A stretch of DNA of 64,000 nucleotides, taken from a virus. Under the pieces are notes generated by a model. The model was not told where the DNA came from. It was given only the letters and a program-made list of their open reading frames with translations, and did not search any database. Each line of letters opens with the position of its first letter. Within the stretch, counting starts at the first letter, position 1. Location of the stretch: IMG/VR virus record IMGVR_UViG_3300025030_000054, positions 41,688-105,687 of that record. One strand, 5' to 3'. The translations under genes were made by a program, and so were the position numbers. Positions 32,652-40,634 of the stretch are shown here, piece by piece.

Positions 32652-33090
32652 GATTAATGTTAAGATCAAACAAATGAAAGATGGTAGGCATCCCCTCCCT
32701 AAATATGCTCATAAAGGTGACGCAGGAGTTGACTTCTATGCTTACCTTGATGAACCCCTCAGACTGTTTGCAGGGGACCGAGCACTCATCCCTTTGGGCG
32801 TCGCTGTGAGTTTGCCTGACGGGTACGAACTTCAGTTGCGCCCTAGGTCTGGGTTGGCACTTAAGAAAGGAATTTCGCTCTGCAATGCGCCAGGCACTGT
32901 GGATTGCGGATTTTTGAACGAAGTTGGCGCTATTATTATCAATCACGGCTCTGAGATGGTAGTCATCAACGACGGCGAACGGATCTGTCAAGGAGTTTTT
33001 AATGAATATTCAGAAGCAACATTCGAAGAAGTCGATGAACTGGATGACACCGAAAGAGGCACTAACGGTTTCGGAAGCACAGGGGTCTAA
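32644..33090 (+). CDS. dut: dUTP pyrophosphatase
   Basis: 148 residues from GTG behind GGGAGG. Trimeric dUTPase motifs in order: DAGVDFYA (27-34), RPRSGLALKKGI (about 66-77), NAPGTVDCGFLNEVG (about 82-96, less canonical than GTIDSDYRGE), NDGERICQ (about 112) and ERGTNGFGSTG at the C terminus. Converts dUTP to dUMP, keeping uracil out of phage DNA. Its last 89 bases overlap the start of the ClpP-like gene in another frame. Confidence 0.9.
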   Translation: MGKINVKIKQMKDGRHPLPKYAHKGDAGVDFYAYLDEPLRLFAGDRALIPLGVAVSLPDGYELQLRPRSGLALKKGISLCNAPGTVDCGFLNEVGAIIINHGSEMVVINDGERICQGVFNEYSEATFEEVDELDDTERGTNGFGSTGV

Positions 33091-33838
33091 TATTTATACT
33101 CCTAAATTTATTGGCAGGAAAACCTCTTGGACAACTAAACAAACTACCGAAACAAATAACTGCAATCACCGACCAGAGACTACTGGAGATTTGATTCAGG
33201 ACATTTACAGAGAACACCTTCAACATAGGCAAATTATAATCAACGAAGTAATTACCGACCAGTCCGTTAGCACGGTAGCCCTTCAGATTATGAAATTCAA
33301 TGAAGAAGATGACGAAAGAACTATGTGTGAGGTAGGATATGATAGAATGTCCAATCCTATAACTTTGAAAATCTCTTCTGATGGTGGGCATGTTGATGCT
33401 GGTTTAGCTATTATTTCCCAGATCGTTTCAAGTAATACTCCTGTGATTGGCGTGGCGGTTGGTGCTTGTTCCTCTATGAGTGCTTTGATTCTTGTAAGTT
33501 GTCATGCCAGATTTTGTGGGAAATATAGCAGAATTATGCTACATAGCCTGTTCGGTGGCAATGCAGATAAATTTAGAGGACTAACTGAGCACGCCGACGA
33601 GGTAACTAAACTCCAAGCGGTTCTGGATTCTATCGTTACAGATCGCACTCTAATTACCCAAAAAGAGCTGGATGAACTGCATGACAGAAAACGTGACTGG
33701 TTCTTGAACAGCAGTGAAGCTGTTGATTTGGGGGTAGTTGATGAAGTAATTGGGGTAGGAATTCAGATGAGTCCTATGAAAGCACGTAAAAAGAATGTGA
33801 AGGCTGCTGGTAAAGGGAAGGGTAGGGTTGTGGGTTAA
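33002..33838 (+). CDS. ClpP-like serine protease (S14 family)
   Basis: 278 residues; ATG 33002 has a perfect AAGGAG at ideal distance although it lies inside dUTPase. ClpP core: SSDGGHVDAGLAI (about 123), GACSSMSALIL with nucleophile Ser (about 158-161), RIMLHSLFGG with catalytic His (about 179) and a later Asp. Around 90 extra N-terminal residues and a Lys/Gly-rich basic C terminus are unusual. In T5-type phages a ClpP homologue also lies in the early region, not with capsid genes; it may act on a phage precursor or on host proteins. Confidence 0.8.
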   Translation: MNIQKQHSKKSMNWMTPKEALTVSEAQGSNIYTPKFIGRKTSWTTKQTTETNNCNHRPETTGDLIQDIYREHLQHRQIIINEVITDQSVSTVALQIMKFNEEDDERTMCEVGYDRMSNPITLKISSDGGHVDAGLAIISQIVSSNTPVIGVAVGACSSMSALILVSCHARFCGKYSRIMLHSLFGGNADKFRGLTEHADEVTKLQAVLDSIVTDRTLITQKELDELHDRKRDWFLNSSEAVDLGVVDEVIGVGIQMSPMKARKKNVKAAGKGKGRVVG

Positions 33839-33853
33839 TAGTATTTTAAGGTA

Positions 33854-33882
33854 ATAAAAAGATAGTGTTTTAGGTATATAAT
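33854..33882 (+). promoter_or_regulatory. Phage-type promoter (ATAAAA-17-TATAAT) of nrdD
   Basis: AATAAAAAG (ATAAAA at 33854-33859), 17-base spacer, TATAAT at 33877-33882 preceded by GGTA. Base for base it shares the -35 block and -10 block with the promoter at 17111. Confidence 0.55.
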
Positions 33883-33894
33883 TAAGTGTCACTA

Positions 33895-33926
33895 AAAGGG
33901 GTGGGTCAAACCGCCCCTTTAATTTT
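33895..33926 (+). terminator. Hairpin between clpP-like gene and nrdD
   Basis: Stem AAAGGGG / CCCCTTT (33895-33901 with 33914-33920), extended by GG/CC inside, followed by AATTTT. It can terminate the upstream operon, but it also begins within 5-6 bases of the start predicted from the promoter at 33854, so it may instead be a 5' hairpin on the nrdD message. Confidence 0.55.
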
Positions 33927-33951
33927 AACTTTAGCAAGAGGAGTTTTAAAA

Positions 33952-36885
33952 ATGTACTATGTCCCGATAAGTTACACAAGAGAATTTGTAGACCTGATGA
34001 TGTACCTAAAAACAAAGTATGGCCAGAAGTTGTTTGATCTGGAAGGTATAGGCAAGCAACTTGATATGTGCAAATTCTCTAAGGATTTTTTCTCAGCTAC
34101 TACTACGGCAGATGCCAGTGTAGACGCAAATGCCAACGTCACAGACACTTCCAATATTGCTTACGGTATTGAACTACCTAAACCTTATTTCAAACTCAAT
34201 AGCTATTTCATGTTGTGGAAGCATATGAGAAAACTATATGGCATGGAGGTTGCCAACTCTACTATAGAGCAGCAGCTTACAGGGTCGGTATACGTAAATG
34301 ATTTTCTTGGAATCGCTGCTGGAAGTCCGTACTGCTTTAATTACAGTACCTACGATATCATGCTTCTGGGCCTACCTATGGTGGATAAAATTAAGTCGGT
34401 AGCCCCCAAATACCTGTATAGTTTCAAAAGCCAACTTGAGCAGTTTGTTGTAATTGCTTCTAACTCTACCCTCGGTGCTGCTGGGCTGGCTGATCTTCTG
34501 ATTGTAATGAGCTACTATGTCAAAAATATTCTAAGTACTAAATCAGATGCTGGATTTTCTTTCAAGGATGAGGCGGCTTGCTGGAACTACGTTAAAGAAA
34601 CTTTGGTGAGTTTTATCTACACTATTAACCAGCCAATGCGAGGCAATCAGTCACCGTTTACTAATGTATCTATTTATGACTCAGAGTTTTTGAATTCTCT
34701 TTGCCCCCAATACGTGTTTCCTGACGGCAGCACTCCAGATATATACTTAGTTCAGCGGATTCAGGAACTCTTCTTGGATGTTATGAACTCAGAAATGAAA
34801 CGCACTCCTGTGACTTTCCCAATTACCACAGCTTGCTTCTCTGTAAATGACGATAAGAAAATTACGGACGAAGCATTCATTGAGTTCATCGCTGAAAAGA
34901 ACACAGAGTTTGGCTTTATCAATATGTACATAGGTAAGAGTTCAACGCTCTCAAGTTGCTGTTTCACTGGCGATCAAAAAGTTCTCGTGAGGGATAGCTA
35001 TGCGGGTGTGAGGTTAATGCCTATTGAGAAATACGCCACCACCCCCTTTGAAGAAAAACCTAACGCAACCGTATACCATGATGGGTCTTGGGTTAAAGGC
35101 AAAACGGTAAAAACTAAATACACCGGCAAACTGTACACTATCAAAACTGCTAATAAAAAAGAAGTCACTGTGACTGCCGACCATATTTTTCCCACACAGA
35201 ATGGGGATAAGAATGCTGCGGATATCACTTTAGATGAAATGTTACTTTTTAATAGTTCTCCACTCACACCAGCTATGAGGGGAACCCAAGAGTTAACCTA
35301 CGAAGACGGTCTGTTGATAGGTGCTTACTTAGGAGATGGAAGTATTTATTACAGAAACAATGGGGCATCTGTTGAAGTTACTATGTCGGTAACTGAGGTG
35401 AAACTTGAAAGACTGCCCTTCTTGAAGTCTTGGAATATTTACCCTAGCAAAAATAATGTGGTATTTGCTAAGAGCTATTCTTTAGAAACAGCAGCTAAGA
35501 TTGAAGAGTGGGTTACTGTGGGTAGAGCGCCAGATAAGCGTTTGTCTATGCAGGTACTAGACCAACCTTACGAGTTTAGAGAAGGAATTTTAGACGGACT
35601 TTACGCCACTGACGGAGGCAATAGCAACCGAATTTATACCACATCAGAAGGTCTGGCAGAGGACTTGGAAGTCCTTCTTACCAGCCTCGGAAGACAGAGT
35701 ATAATGGACGTGTCTGACAGGACTGACGAGCCTGTAGTGATTAGGGGAGAAGAGTTCAACAGAAACTACCCGCTACATTGTGTGAGATGGTACGCCCCTA
35801 AAAATTCAAGAAAACAGGAAGGTATATATCTTAAGAGAAATGGTAATACCTATTTCAAGGCAACTGAGATAGCCGTGAGGGAGGTTGTTGAAGAAGAAGT
35901 TTACTGCTTTGAGGTTCTAAATACAGATGAGCCGTATTTCACGCTACCTAATGGAATTATAACCCACAATTGTCGCCTCAGAAGTGATACAGATAACGAG
36001 TACTTCAATAGTTTTGGTTCTGGTAGCTCTAAGATTGGCTCATTGGGTGTTACTACAATTAATCTTCCGAGGCTTGCTTTTAAAACAGCAGGGCTATCAA
36101 AAGATACTGCCGAACGAGAAGCCTATTTCTGGAGTGAGCTTAAAGAGTTGGTAGGCATTGCCGCTAGAGTCAACCACACTAAGCGAGATATCGTAAAGAG
36201 CAGAATTGACAGTAATAATCTGCCGCTGTACTCTTTAGGTTTTATGGACCTATCTAAACAATACTCAACGCTAGGGGTAAACGGTCTTAATGAGTGCCTA
36301 GAAATTTTAGGGCTTAACATTTTGGCGAGTGATGGGCAAGAATTTGTTGTTCGAATACTCGAAACCATAAACTCTGAAAATGATAAATTCCAAAAGGCTT
36401 ACAAAACTCCCCATAACTGCGAGCAAATTCCAGGAGAAAATGTCTCTATTAAACTTGCAGATAAAGATAGGTTTATGGGGTATAACGATAGGTACGAACT
36501 TTATAGCAATCAGTTTATACCCCTCACAACTAAAGCTGACCTGCTAGACCGTATTCATCTTCAAGGTTTGTTTGACAGTCATTTTTCGGGTGGCGCTATT
36601 TGTCACTTGAATATTGAAGAGAAGGTAGAAGATACTAAGAAAGTAGTAGAACTTATCAAGATGTGTGCAGAGAAGGGTGTAATTTATTTTGCCTTAAACT
36701 ACAATCTGCAACGTTGTTCTGAAGGCCACATGTCTGTAGGTAAGAAGGAAACTTGTGGGGTATGTGGCGGGGAAGTGATAGATAACTATACAAGGGTTGT
36801 TGGGTTCCTGACCAATGTAAAGAACTGGCATAAGGTAAGACGCGAGCAAGATTATCCTGAAAGACAGTTTTATAAAGAGGCTTAG
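33952..36885 (+). CDS. nrdD: Class III anaerobic ribonucleoside-triphosphate reductase, with intein
   Basis: 977 residues, about 640 after intein removal, matching phage NrdD. Start 33952 follows AGAGGAG; an upstream in-frame start would cross the hairpin. The protein reduces ribonucleotides to deoxyribonucleotides in the absence of oxygen. N-extein ends ...STLSSC and C-extein begins CRLRSD, i.e. the insertion is at the conserved CCRL region. C terminus has a zinc site (CSEGH...CGVCG) and the glycyl-radical site in RVVGFL. The intein (34960-35970) is described separately. Confidence 0.92.
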   Translation: MYYVPISYTREFVDLMMYLKTKYGQKLFDLEGIGKQLDMCKFSKDFFSATTTADASVDANANVTDTSNIAYGIELPKPYFKLNSYFMLWKHMRKLYGMEVANSTIEQQLTGSVYVNDFLGIAAGSPYCFNYSTYDIMLLGLPMVDKIKSVAPKYLYSFKSQLEQFVVIASNSTLGAAGLADLLIVMSYYVKNILSTKSDAGFSFKDEAACWNYVKETLVSFIYTINQPMRGNQSPFTNVSIYDSEFLNSLCPQYVFPDGSTPDIYLVQRIQELFLDVMNSEMKRTPVTFPITTACFSVNDDKKITDEAFIEFIAEKNTEFGFINMYIGKSSTLSSCCFTGDQKVLVRDSYAGVRLMPIEKYATTPFEEKPNATVYHDGSWVKGKTVKTKYTGKLYTIKTANKKEVTVTADHIFPTQNGDKNAADITLDEMLLFNSSPLTPAMRGTQELTYEDGLLIGAYLGDGSIYYRNNGASVEVTMSVTEVKLERLPFLKSWNIYPSKNNVVFAKSYSLETAAKIEEWVTVGRAPDKRLSMQVLDQPYEFREGILDGLYATDGGNSNRIYTTSEGLAEDLEVLLTSLGRQSIMDVSDRTDEPVVIRGEEFNRNYPLHCVRWYAPKNSRKQEGIYLKRNGNTYFKATEIAVREVVEEEVYCFEVLNTDEPYFTLPNGIITHNCRLRSDTDNEYFNSFGSGSSKIGSLGVTTINLPRLAFKTAGLSKDTAEREAYFWSELKELVGIAARVNHTKRDIVKSRIDSNNLPLYSLGFMDLSKQYSTLGVNGLNECLEILGLNILASDGQEFVVRILETINSENDKFQKAYKTPHNCEQIPGENVSIKLADKDRFMGYNDRYELYSNQFIPLTTKADLLDRIHLQGLFDSHFSGGAICHLNIEEKVEDTKKVVELIKMCAEKGVIYFALNYNLQRCSEGHMSVGKKETCGVCGGEVIDNYTRVVGFLTNVKNWHKVRREQDYPERQFYKEA
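34960..35970 (+). mobile_element. Intein with LAGLIDADG homing endonuclease in NrdD
   Basis: 337 residues, in frame. Starts with Cys (CFTGDQKVLV, block A), has TVTADHIFPT (block B TxxH), endonuclease motifs LLIGAYLGDGS and GILDGLYATDGG (two LAGLIDADG-type helices), then block F/G VYCFEV...GIITHN and Cys +1. All splicing residues (Cys1, the block B His, HN at the end, Cys+1) are present, so splicing should be active, and the two acidic residues of the nuclease appear intact. Confidence 0.92.
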
Positions 36886-36892
36886 AGTATAA

Positions 36893-37351
36893 GTGAGATT
36901 CTTAACTACACAGTATACTCTTTCTAAAGGTGCATTAGAAATTTACTTTTCAGGTTGTAAAGGACCGCATTGTAGGGGTTGCCATAACCCCGAAACTCAG
37001 TCTTTTAGTTTAGGTACAGAAGTAGGTGCTAAAGAACTATCTAGCATTATTAAGGCTAAGGTGCAGTCTTTTGGTACGCTTATAGAAAGTATAATGATCT
37101 TAGGGGGCGAGCCTCTAGACCAACCACAGAAAGAACTAGAAGAGTTTATTCAAGCACTGTCAGATCTTAACCTACCTATCTGGCTGTTTACTAGGTATGA
37201 ACTTTCACAAGTACCTTTTAGTTTGCGTATAAAGTTCAGTTATATTAAGACTGGAAGGTACCTCGAAGAGTTCAAGGGCGAAAAGACTCAGTACGGCATT
37301 ACGTTAGCAACTAGCAATCAAAAAATTCATAAAAGAGGTTTAGACTACTAA
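36893..37351 (+). CDS. nrdG: Anaerobic ribonucleotide reductase activase (radical SAM)
   Basis: 152 residues from GTG, 8 bases after nrdD. Radical-SAM protein that installs the glycyl radical on NrdD. The cluster motif is SGCKGPHCRGCHNPE, i.e. CxxxxCxxC, one residue longer than the CxxxCxxC of E. coli NrdG; GGEPLDQ (about 64) is the SAM-binding GGEP. Last gene of the rightward half, followed by a bidirectional terminator. Confidence 0.88.
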   Translation: MRFLTTQYTLSKGALEIYFSGCKGPHCRGCHNPETQSFSLGTEVGAKELSSIIKAKVQSFGTLIESIMILGGEPLDQPQKELEEFIQALSDLNLPIWLFTRYELSQVPFSLRIKFSYIKTGRYLEEFKGEKTQYGITLATSNQKIHKRGLDY

Positions 37352-37356
37352 CAAAC

Positions 37357-37390
37357 AAAAGCCCCTACAAACTATCTTGTAGGGGCTTTT
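37357..37390. terminator. Bidirectional terminator between converging halves
   Basis: AAAAGCCCCTACAA / TTGTAGGGGCTTTT, 14-bp perfect stem with loop ACTATC; A-run and T-run on the two sides make it work on both strands. It separates nrdG (rightward) from the lipase gene (leftward). Confidence 0.9.
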
Positions 37391-37417
37391 CTCATTCATC
37401 CGAAAAATCATCTAAAT

Positions 37418-37429
37418 AGGTAATTACCT
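37418..37429. promoter_or_regulatory. AGGTAATTACCT palindrome, copy 5
   Basis: Perfect copy between the converging genes, after the lipase stop. Its flanks (AAAT left, AAATC right) are identical to those of copy 1 at 3446. Confidence 0.55.
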
Positions 37430-37455
37430 AAATCATCGTAAAGTCATTAACCCAC

Positions 37456-38034
37456 CTAAAACTTCCTACCAACAAACTTGTTGTAGTAGCTAATAGAGTG
37501 ATCGCCAACATCCACCAACTCCTCACCACTATCCCCGTCTGCAATACCTACCCCTTCACATTTATGTTCAAAAAGAAATTTAGGTATCATCGCCACCGGA
37601 TCGTCCTTCATGAAAATTCTAACATGATCTACAGAGGACTCGAAAGACCAGTATTTAAAGTACACTCTAGGCGACCCGAAGGTAATGCAACCAACTCCTA
37701 ATTTCTCAGCGAATAAAGTAGCAACAGCACCTCCCAAAGAATGACCTGTAAAAATTATCTTCCGGTTATCTCCCAGCTCCTTTAGAATCTTAGGGCTAAG
37801 TTTATTAAAAGCTCTGACGAAGCCCCACGTACTAAAGAAACTTCCAAACTTCCAAGGGATAACGTTAATGTCCCTAGCAGCATTTCTAGCATTTGAGGTT
37901 CCTCTTATAGATACTAAAGTTAAGTCTGCTAAGTGTGTGATGGAATAGCCTAAGTCTTTAACCTCTGTGCAGTTATCATAGACCTCTTCAGATAGTTTGC
38001 CGCACAGTTTTATTAGTTCGTTTGTAATTGGCAT
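37456..38034 (-). CDS. Class 3 lipase-like alpha/beta hydrolase
   Basis: 192 residues. TGHSLGGA nucleophile elbow (Ser about 96), a GSPR loop (about 119), KDDPVAMIP acid region (Asp about 143) and DHSISYY (His about 179) give the triad of class 3 lipases (VSIRGTSN is the oxyanion strand). No signal peptide. It is the last late gene, downstream of the endolysin, so it might act on host or bacterial membrane lipids at lysis; that is inferred from position. AAAGG is a modest ribosome site. Confidence 0.75.
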   Translation of the reverse strand: MPITNELIKLCGKLSEEVYDNCTEVKDLGYSITHLADLTLVSIRGTSNARNAARDINVIPWKFGSFFSTWGFVRAFNKLSPKILKELGDNRKIIFTGHSLGGAVATLFAEKLGVGCITFGSPRVYFKYWSFESSVDHVRIFMKDDPVAMIPKFLFEHKCEGVGIADGDSGEELVDVGDHSISYYNKFVGRKF

Positions 38035-38080
38035 GGTGGGTACCTTTAAAATTATTTTTTACTAATAGTGCATTTTTTAC

Positions 38081-38109
38081 TTGACTTTTTGCCGAAAATG
38101 TGCTATAAT
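38081..38109 (+). promoter_or_regulatory. Strong sigma70 promoter facing non-coding DNA
   Basis: TTGACT (38081-38086), 17-base spacer, TATAAT (38104-38109). It reads rightward, against all late genes, into 38116-38530 where no open frame of 60 codons or more exists on either strand. Confidence 0.75.
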
Positions 38110-38115
38110 AAAACC

Positions 38116-38530
38116 ATGTTGACTTGAAAGGTTAACAAGAAAGATTTTTATCTTTCTAAGTAATTTAAATATTACTAAACAGAAAAACTAATTACTACTT
38201 AGTATCTCAACGAAGCGTAGCGGAGTTGAGCAACAAATTAAACCTTCTAAGTCTTAAACAAGTTGTTAGCTAAGTTATCTAAAGGCAAATTCTATACCTA
38301 AAATCTAACAGCCTTCAGGCTTACTTGAAAGTAGACTTTGCTTTGTTCAGTCGCACAAGTGCTCCTGAACTTATTATAGAAATAGTAAATATTTGAAAGG
38401 CTACTACAGGTTAGTAACTATACTTCAGAAGGCTTTCCATACTACTTGTCTCAGACCTTCAGAAGACTTTCCATACTACTTGCCTCAGACCTTCAGAAGA
38501 CTTTCCATACTATCTCCCGTCCCGCCCAAA
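38116..38530 (+). ncRNA. Candidate structured non-coding RNA or origin region
   Basis: About 415 bases without a gene, starting at the expected start of the promoter at 38081. Local hairpins: AGAAAGAT/ATCTTTCT (38138-38157), AGTAAT/ATTACT (38159-38176), CTCAAC/GTTGAG (38206-38230), AGCC/GGCT (38310-38321) and a two-step stem GTTCAG-GCA/TGC-CTGAAC (38345-38370). The end carries 34-bp tandem repeats. No tRNA fold and no clear terminator seen. It could be a long phage RNA, or an origin with promoter-primed synthesis. Confidence 0.45.
38423..38512. repeat. 34-bp tandem repeat, about 2.6 copies
   Basis: Units start at 38423, 38457 and 38491; the first two differ at two positions and the third is cut after 22 bases. 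Each unit begins with CTTCAGAAG, itself an odd-centred inverted repeat. Such iterated sites are seen at replication origins and in repeat-bearing RNAs. Confidence 0.8.
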
Positions 38531-38533
38531 TAA

Positions 38534-38959
38534 TCACTCAACCTTCAGCTTCCCAGCTCGCCACAATTCCCTCTGGCGCCGCCAACTCGGGTCCTCAATA
38601 TGCGGTAAATCCAAGAAGCTCTTAAAATAGAACCCAGCAGTCAGACCTAACTTAACTGCTATATCAGCCATTATTTTAAACAGTTTTTTATTTGCAGACC
38701 AGTCGAAGTTTTTACCGTCCGCTGTCAAAGGCCATAGATCAACAGCTAGTCCGTAGTTATGAGCGGAACTTCCCGGAGGCGCGTTACTAACTACTTTTCC
38801 TGGAGTCGTCCTGCCTTGGGCGTAGATAGCTTTCTGATGTGCCATTGTTCGTCGCCCATCACTAATTCCCCACTTCCTTCCAGTAGCCTTCTCAGTCTGC
38901 TTTATAAGTTCCTCTACCTTTGCCTTAAATGCTGGTTCAAGGGTATCTATCTTCCTCAT
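38534..38959 (-). CDS. Endolysin, M15 (VanY-like) peptidase
   Basis: 141 residues. Start at 38959 follows TAGGAGA; earlier in-frame codons lie in the glycosyltransferase gene. The M15 metallopeptidase pattern is present: SDGRRTMAHQKAIYAQGRT, SSAHNYGLAVDLW (zinc His and Asp) and LPHIED (second His). It would cut the peptide stem of peptidoglycan for release. No signal peptide, so a holin is needed; none is recognised in this window. Confidence 0.8.
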   Translation of the reverse strand: MRKIDTLEPAFKAKVEELIKQTEKATGRKWGISDGRRTMAHQKAIYAQGRTTPGKVVSNAPPGSSAHNYGLAVDLWPLTADGKNFDWSANKKLFKIMADIAVKLGLTAGFYFKSFLDLPHIEDPSWRRQRELWRAGKLKVE

Positions 38960-38969
38960 TTTAAATCTC

Positions 38970-40634
38970 CTAAAATAATCCCAACTCTTTATAATCGCCC
39001 CAGTACTCTTCCACGCTAACATAGTTCTTGCTATAAAGGTCGCAGTGGTTTGTAAAGTTCTTTCCGTGGTTAATATGAACACTAGAATTAATACAATGCC
39101 AAGGGTTTCTCACTAAATCAGGCTCAAGCATTACCTGACCTCTTAGCAAAGCCTCTTTAACTTTACTCTCAAAATGACCTATAGCATCACTAAAAAGCAT
39201 GGTCATCTGGTGCAAAGGAATAGAGTCATGCACATGCTCATAGCTCTGAAAGCCCTCAGAACATACTCCTTTTAAGTTAGTATTATAAATCACCCCACTA
39301 TCAAAGTTAGGGTAATCGAAGTAGCCCTCTGGATAAAGTACGTCATGTTCTAAGAAACTCACATATTTGTAAGACCCAGTGGCTTCCGCTCGGTAAAGTA
39401 ACTGAAGGATCTGCAAAGTAATGTTTAGATGGTTGCTACTCTGGGTCTGCGCTATGAGTTCTGGGAAAGGATTATTTTCAATAGTTTTCCAAGTGCTTGT
39501 TAAAATGTCTGCCTTGCCCTTAGATATCCTCTCCAAATTACCTAAAACATTACTCACAACACTATCGTCATTATTATTTGTATAGAATATTCCAAGCCTG
39601 TTACAAGTGCCTTCTGGGATAATTAGATAGTCATTTTCAGGGATTACTTTAGAGTACTCAACGTCATCCAGTTTGTACTTAACCACTAGGTGCTTTAGTA
39701 TGCCTTCTTGGGGGTCCCACCCGGCTAGGCTATTATTCACGCAAACATTAAGGCCACTACCTCTAACCAACCGCCTAAGATTAGCTGTTACGTTAGCCCC
39801 ACCGTATGATGCTTCTATAATCTCTAATTTCACAGTCTTATCCTTTGCAGCGGTTATTTGAGCAGCTATTGAGTTAACCCTATCAGCACCAAAATGTTCT
39901 TCGATAGGCTTTAAATCAAGTCCGAGTTCGTTGAAACCTATGATATAATTCCTAATCCTATCGTCGTAAATCATAGGGTAAGGTATATCTCCCATACCAG
40001 TTTTGAAGAGATGCACCCAAGACAGGAATGGAAGGCAGATAGTTTTATGCCCTGCCTTTCTATACTTACTGTGAATGTAACCCTCTTCCCCACCAAAGCC
40101 TGCAAAGTCTGGGTTAAATCCTAGCCAAGCATCTTTCCTACAAGCAAATAGACCAAGACCCTGCATAGGAATTTCGTAGGGTTCTGAGTTAGGGTCTATT
40201 GAAGCAGCTCGCCAAGTCCCCCACATACCACTTGCCCACTCATCGTTGAAAGCGTCTGCATAATTAACTAGATCGTCGTATCTCAACGGACCTTGCAGAA
40301 GATCTTTACAGTCAGGATTTTTAGAAGTCCAATCTTTAAAGCTAGCCATAGCACCTTCTGTAAGTAAAACATGGGTATCAATGCACATAACCCAGTCACC
40401 TAGAGCCTCTCTAAATACAAGGTCTCTAGGTGCCGAAGTTCCTGTTTTTTCTGTGTAAAGAATGTAGCGAGTTCCGTAGGTACCGTCTATAAAACTTTTT
40501 AGACGCTTATCACCATAGTTGTCTATCACTAAAATCTCAGTGTCTGTCATATCTTGGTACATTAAGAGAGATTGGACAGTGAACCAAACTTCAGTAAAAT
40601 TATTATAACTCGCCATTCCTATAGTTAGTTTCAT
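38970..40634 (-). CDS. GT-A glycosyltransferase-like protein
   Basis: 554 residues. N-terminal family 2 glycosyltransferase: LTIGMASYNNF (3-13), ILVIDNYGD, CIDTHVLLTEG (DxD-like site replaced by DTH) and a GGEEGYI acceptor-side motif (about 180). A middle beta domain (KLEIIEASYGGANVT...) and a C-terminal domain with FLEHDVLYPEGYF follow. It may glycosylate virion proteins or DNA; position among tail-fibre genes suggests virion decoration (inference). It overlaps the upstream gene by 4 bases. Confidence 0.65.
   Translation of the reverse strand: MKLTIGMASYNNFTEVWFTVQSLLMYQDMTDTEILVIDNYGDKRLKSFIDGTYGTRYILYTEKTGTSAPRDLVFREALGDWVMCIDTHVLLTEGAMASFKDWTSKNPDCKDLLQGPLRYDDLVNYADAFNDEWASGMWGTWRAASIDPNSEPYEIPMQGLGLFACRKDAWLGFNPDFAGFGGEEGYIHSKYRKAGHKTICLPFLSWVHLFKTGMGDIPYPMIYDDRIRNYIIGFNELGLDLKPIEEHFGADRVNSIAAQITAAKDKTVKLEIIEASYGGANVTANLRRLVRGSGLNVCVNNSLAGWDPQEGILKHLVVKYKLDDVEYSKVIPENDYLIIPEGTCNRLGIFYTNNNDDSVVSNVLGNLERISKGKADILTSTWKTIENNPFPELIAQTQSSNHLNITLQILQLLYRAEATGSYKYVSFLEHDVLYPEGYFDYPNFDSGVIYNTNLKGVCSEGFQSYEHVHDSIPLHQMTMLFSDAIGHFESKVKEALLRGQVMLEPDLVRNPWHCINSSVHINHGKNFTNHCDLYSKNYVSVEEYWGDYKELGLF

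Noticed and set aside
38116-38530. tRNA gene or CRISPR array in the non-coding block
   Set aside because: No acceptor/T-loop signature or cloverleaf, and the 34-bp repeats are directly adjoining with no spacers.
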